A stretch of DNA of 64,000 bases from Longimonas halophila (lineage in GTDB: Bacteria; Bacteroidota; Rhodothermia; Rhodothermales; Salinibacteraceae). This document shows, piece by piece, positions 60,713 to 64,000 of this stretch (positions within the stretch are counted from its first letter, which is position 1; each line of letters begins with the position of its first letter). The position numbers and the translations under genes were made by a program. The notes under the pieces were generated by a model that was not told the origin of the DNA, did not search any database, and saw only the letters and a list, made by a program, of their open reading frames with translations. Location: assembly GCF_002554705.1 (NCBI RefSeq), contig NZ_PDEP01000005.1, forward strand, positions 1-64,000, in the 5' to 3' direction.

Positions 60713-62824
60713 TCAAAACGGCAACCCGTCCTCAGGCTCCGAAAGGTCAGATTTCGGTGCGGATGTGTTGTCGTCGTCGGGCGTGGGCAGCGCCTCCGGC
60801 TCCGGGGACTCTGGCAGCGCGTCGGAGGTGGATTCGGGCGGGGCCTCCACCAACTCCACCGGTTCCAGAATCGACTCGGGCACGTTCTCCAGGAAGCGGC
60901 TGCGCGAGGCCATCGTATCGCCGTAGTACCGGCTCGTCTGCAGCATGGGGTACGAGATGAAGAGGTTCTCCTCGGCCCGTGTTACGGCTACGTACAGCAG
61001 GCGGAGTTCCTCGTCCAGACCGCCAGGTTCGTCGAGCGCGTACTGCGAGGGCAGTGTGCCGTCCAGCGCGTGGATGAGAAACACGCTGTGGAATTCGAGG
61101 CCCTTCGCGGAGTGGATGGTGGAGAGCACGAGCGGGGCCTCGTCGTCGGTGGCGCCTTCCTGGTCGAGCGCGGTAAGCTCAATGGGGTCGAGCGTAAGAT
61201 CGGCCAGAAAGCGCTGGCGGCTGTCGTAGCGGGCCGCGAGCGGGGCCAGGTGCTCCAGATCCGACTCGCGCTTGGGGTAGTCGTCGGGGTAGGCCTCCTC
61301 GAACAGCGGACGGTAGTAGGTGAGCACCGCTTCCATCTGCTCGGTAAGCGGCTGCTCGTCGGGGCGGATGCTGCGGAGTGTGTTCAGCAGCTGCGTGAGC
61401 GTGTCGAGGTAGCGCTGGGCGAAGTGGCCCTGCTCGTCGACCACAAACGCGCTGTGGTCGTCGTCGGTGAGCCAGTCGATGAGGTCTTGCGCGGTTTTTG
61501 GACCGATGCCGTGAATCAGCTGCAAGATGCGATTCCAGGCTGCGGCGTCGTCGGGATTCTCAGCCACGCGCAGATGTGCCAGCACGTCTTTGATGTGCGC
61601 GGCCTCGCTCAGCTTTGTGCCGCCGTACTTGACATATGGAATGTTGCGTTTGCCCAGTTCAATCTCGACATCGTAGCTGTTGTGACTGCTGCGAAAGAGC
61701 ACGGCCTGGTCGCGGAGTGGCACGCCCTGCTCACGAAGCTGCGCCACCATCTGTCCAACGAAACGCGCCTCCATGGCGGTGTCGGCGGCAGGTACGATAG
61801 CCGGAAGGTCGCCCGTGTCGGCGTCCGAAAAGAGCGTCTTGTCGTACGAGCGGTTGGCGTGGTCGATGAGGTGATTTGCCAGATCCAGGATCGGCTGTGT
61901 AGAGCGGTAGTTCTGCTCCAGCTTCAGCACGCGGGCGTTGTCGTATTGCTTAGGGAAGCGAAAGATGTTGCGGAAGTCCGCTCCCCGAAACCGGTAGATG
62001 CTCTGCGCATCGTCGCCCACCGCGGTGACGTTGCCGTGGACCGAGGTAAACTGCTGCACGAGATCGGCCTGCACCGCGTTGGTGTCCTGGTACTCATCCA
62101 CGAGCACATGGCGGCAGCGTGCGGCCACCTGCTGGCGTACGGTGTCGTTCTGCGACAGCAGTTCGTGCGTGCGGCGCAAGAGGTCGTCGAAGTCGAGCAT
62201 GTGGTGCTCGGCTTTGTACGCGCGGTAGGTGTCTTGCAGCTCGCGCAGGTCGTCGTGCAGATGCGTGAACTGCGGGTAGCGGTCGTTCAGGGCCTCCGAG
62301 AGCGAGCGGTCTCGGTTCACGGTGTCCGAGAACATGGACTGCAGCGTGCCCTTGTTGGGGAAGCGGTCGGCCCGGTCGGGGTATCCGCCGCGGGTGCGCA
62401 GCATGGAGAGCACGTCGGCGGCGTCGGAGGCGTCGAGGATGGTGAAGTCGGGCGAAAGGTTGAGCGCCGGGGCATGCGTGCGCAGCAGTTGCATGCAGAA
62501 GCTGTGGAAGGTGCCGCCCCGTACGCGCTGGCAGCGTCCGTCGAGGAGCGAGGCGGCGCGCGTCATCATGTCGCGGGCGGCGCGGCGCGTAAACGTGAGC
62601 AGCACAATGGAGCGCGGGTCGAGCCCGGTTTCCACCAGATACGAGAGCCGGTAGACGAGCGTGCGGGTCTTGCCGGTGCCTGCGCCTGCTACAATGAGCA
62701 GCGCACCGGGGTTGGCCGTGGCGGCAGCGTACTGCTGATCGTTCAGCTCGGCCCGGTAGTCAACGGTCAGGTTCTCGGGGGCGGTGCCAGAGCCAGTGGG
62801 TTCGAGCGTGATGCGGCGGGCCAT
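60713..62824 (-). CDS. UvrD/PcrA-type superfamily 1 DNA helicase
   Basis: A 703-residue protein; the ATG at 62824 (MARRITLEP) is preferred because the upstream frame encodes a Cys-rich stretch not found in helicases. The SF1A motifs are in order: LNDQQYAAA (Q motif), VAGAGTGKTRTL (I), LTFTRRAARDM (Ia), VDEYQDTN (II), GDDAQSIYRFRGAD (III), EQNYRST (IV), TIHSAKGLEFHSVFLIHALDG (V) and LLYVAVTRAEENLFISYP (VI). It unwinds 3'-5' in repair or replication. It ends in an acidic, Pro-rich tail of about 50 residues. Closest in layout to PcrA/Rep-like enzymes. Confidence 0.93.
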   Translation of the reverse strand: MARRITLEPTGSGTAPENLTVDYRAELNDQQYAAATANPGALLIVAGAGTGKTRTLVYRLSYLVETGLDPRSIVLLTFTRRAARDMMTRAASLLDGRCQRVRGGTFHSFCMQLLRTHAPALNLSPDFTILDASDAADVLSMLRTRGGYPDRADRFPNKGTLQSMFSDTVNRDRSLSEALNDRYPQFTHLHDDLRELQDTYRAYKAEHHMLDFDDLLRRTHELLSQNDTVRQQVAARCRHVLVDEYQDTNAVQADLVQQFTSVHGNVTAVGDDAQSIYRFRGADFRNIFRFPKQYDNARVLKLEQNYRSTQPILDLANHLIDHANRSYDKTLFSDADTGDLPAIVPAADTAMEARFVGQMVAQLREQGVPLRDQAVLFRSSHNSYDVEIELGKRNIPYVKYGGTKLSEAAHIKDVLAHLRVAENPDDAAAWNRILQLIHGIGPKTAQDLIDWLTDDDHSAFVVDEQGHFAQRYLDTLTQLLNTLRSIRPDEQPLTEQMEAVLTYYRPLFEEAYPDDYPKRESDLEHLAPLAARYDSRQRFLADLTLDPIELTALDQEGATDDEAPLVLSTIHSAKGLEFHSVFLIHALDGTLPSQYALDEPGGLDEELRLLYVAVTRAEENLFISYPMLQTSRYYGDTMASRSRFLENVPESILEPVELVEAPPESTSDALPESPEPEALPTPDDDNTSAPKSDLSEPEDGLPF

Positions 62825-63171
62825 GGAGCAGCGACGGATGAGGCAGCAGAAGGAGCAGCGGCAGCAGAACAGTCCAAACCGGTACACATCCCCGGCAGGG
62901 CGATTGCCCTAACTTACGCCCGCGCATGGGTGATCCCGAGGCGTAGCCGCGCGCCCTCCGGCGGTCCGGACGATATGCTGGAGCGGGCATGAAGCGGGGC
63001 TTCCTCCTGACTTTTCAATCTGCAGGGGACCGAGATGATGGAGTGCCTTGATCTGCTCCACCATCCTTTCGAGAAAAATGAGTGGGGGACGGTGGACATT
63101 GCGGGGCAGTGTGTTGTAGGTTACACCGTACGCATACCTCAACGCAGTTGCATCGAGTAAAGCGGGTTTCT
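62825..63171. other. intergenic region between divergent helicase and parA genes
   Basis: About 350 bases with no supported gene. It should hold the divergent promoters. No clear parS-type 16-mer was recognised by eye in this stretch. Confidence 0.5.
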
Positions 63172-64000
63172 ATGGGAAAGGTCATCGCGGTTGCGAATCA
63201 GAAGGGCGGCGTGGGCAAAACCACGTCGGCGATTAACCTGGCGGCGTCGCTGGCGGCGACCGAGTACTCGACGCTGCTGCTCGACATTGATCCGCAGGCG
63301 AACTGTACCTCGGGCATTGGCGTAGCGCCGAAAGACCTGAATGCGTCGATCTACGATGCGCTTACCGGGCAGGTGGATCCAGAGGATGTGGTCGTGACGA
63401 CCGACATCCCGTTTCTGGATCTGATGCCCAGCCACATCAACCTGGTGGGGGCCGAGATCGAGATGATTGAGGTGGATGAGCGCGAGCGCATCCTGTCGAA
63501 GGTGCTCACGCGCTTGCGCCGCATGTACGACTTTGTGGTGATTGACTGCCCGCCCTCGCTGGGACTGCTCACGTTGAACTCGCTTACTGCGGCCAACTCG
63601 GTGCTCATTCCGGTGCAGGCCGAGTATTTTGCGCTGGAGGGACTCGGGCAGCTGCTGAACACCATCAAGATTGTGCGCAAGCACCTGAATCCGGACCTGG
63701 AGATTGAGGGTGTGCTCCTTACGATGTTCGACACGCGACTGCGGCTGTCGAATCAGGTGGCGAAGGAGGTACGCCGCTACTTTGGCGATCAGGTATTCGA
63801 GACGATTGTGCAGCGCAACGTGCGGCTTTCGGAGGCGCCAAGCTTCGGCAAGCCTGTCATTCTGTATGATGCGTCGAGCAAGGGCGCGCGCAACTACATT
63901 GCGCTGGCCCGCGAGATCGTAGAGGCCAATGAAGCAGAAGAATCGGCTTCGGCTTCCAATGGCACCCCCACCGCGGATACCGATGCCCAACCCGCTCCTG
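63172..64000 (+). CDS. parA: ParA/Soj-type chromosome partitioning ATPase (3' end outside window)
   Basis: Open from ATG 63172 to the right edge (276 codons seen). The deviant Walker A motif [11 protein letters not shown] (K11, K16), [11 protein letters not shown] (Walker A'), [16 protein letters not shown] (Walker B) and [15 protein letters not shown] identify a ParA/Soj/MinD-class ATPase. It positions chromosome origins together with ParB bound at parS. After about residue 255 a Ser/Ala/Pro-rich tail begins, longer than usual. A parB gene is expected downstream, outside the window, which would place this end near the replication origin; that is inference. Confidence 0.93.
   Translation, partial: MGKVIAVANQKGGVGKTTSAINLAASLAATEYSTLLLDIDPQANCTSGIGVAPKDLNASIYDALTGQVDPEDVVVTTDIPFLDLMPSHINLVGAEIEMIEVDERERILSKVLTRLRRMYDFVVIDCPPSLGLLTLNSLTAANSVLIPVQAEYFALEGLGQLLNTIKIVRKHLNPDLEIEGVLLTMFDTRLRLSNQVAKEVRRYFGDQVFETIVQRNVRLSEAPSFGKPVILYDASSKGARNYIALAREIVEANEAEESASASNGTPTADTDAQPAP

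Noticed and set aside
61070..62992. A 640-codon plus-strand frame opposite the helicase
   Set aside because: The helicase motifs on the minus strand are complete and ordered; the opposite frame is low-complexity Val/Arg/His-rich.
1..64000. CRISPR arrays, rRNA and tRNA genes
   Set aside because: No regularly spaced direct repeats, no rRNA-like stretch and no tRNA cloverleaf were recognised by eye; a covariance search would be needed to exclude small RNAs.

Overview
The window is about 64 kb of a GC-rich chromosome that looks like a Bacteroidota-related bacterium of the halophilic Rhodothermia type (Salinibacter/Salisaeta/Longimonas relatives). This rests on a SusC/SusD pair, a type IX secretion sorting tail on a secreted amylase, acidic proteins, and 6-bladed-propeller lipoproteins combined with roughly 60% GC coding DNA. 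The taxonomic call is inference; no rRNA or tRNA gene was recognised.

Layout. 1-6.1 kb: end of a transposase, then a decaying array of small secreted proteins in four or five families (called A to E here). Several share one signal peptide but carry unrelated mature domains, with fusions, a frameshift and truncated copies between intact ones. 6.2-6.9 kb: a MntA/HepT-type toxin-antitoxin pair. 7.5-9.3 kb: a PLP-dependent Cys/Met-metabolism lyase divergent from an Lrp/AsnC regulator. 9.4-10.9 kb: a small Cys-containing exported peptide, an intrinsic terminator, then a propeller lipoprotein. 11.4-19.2 kb: flavin monooxygenase with an NTF2-like domain, an FtsX-type permease, a CPXCG zinc protein, YggS and DivIVA. 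19.3-32.4 kb: housekeeping genes (purine nucleoside phosphorylase, ileS, a DksA-like protein, lspA, lepA, lepB, an HAD 5'-nucleotidase and a Wzi-like outer-membrane protein). 32.9-34.4 kb: L-serine dehydratase.

35.3-53.3 kb is an alpha-glucan utilisation locus in one orientation: LacI regulator (with two operator palindromes on a textbook promoter), SusC, SusD, a surface lipoprotein, a 1320-residue T9SS-exported GH13 enzyme, a fibronectin-III lipoprotein, a GH13 lipoprotein, a GH31 alpha-glucosidase and an MFS sugar porter. In this model, starch-like polymer is cut at the surface, oligosaccharides pass through SusCD, periplasmic GH13/GH31 release glucose and the MFS porter imports it. 53.8-56.3 kb holds two further propeller proteins with a duplicated tail of the porter between them. 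56.3-63 kb is on the minus strand: rpiA, two MacB-like permeases, a GNAT acetyltransferase and a UvrD/PcrA helicase. The window ends inside a ParA/Soj gene.

Most notable: the shared-signal-peptide mosaic array; an isoleucyl-tRNA synthetase whose HIGH signature reads GIHH (the swapped GXHH form); an AAGCGCTT operator core repeated upstream of several genes; multibranched intergenic repeats whose stems covary between copies; and a terminator set between an exported peptide gene and its propeller partner.
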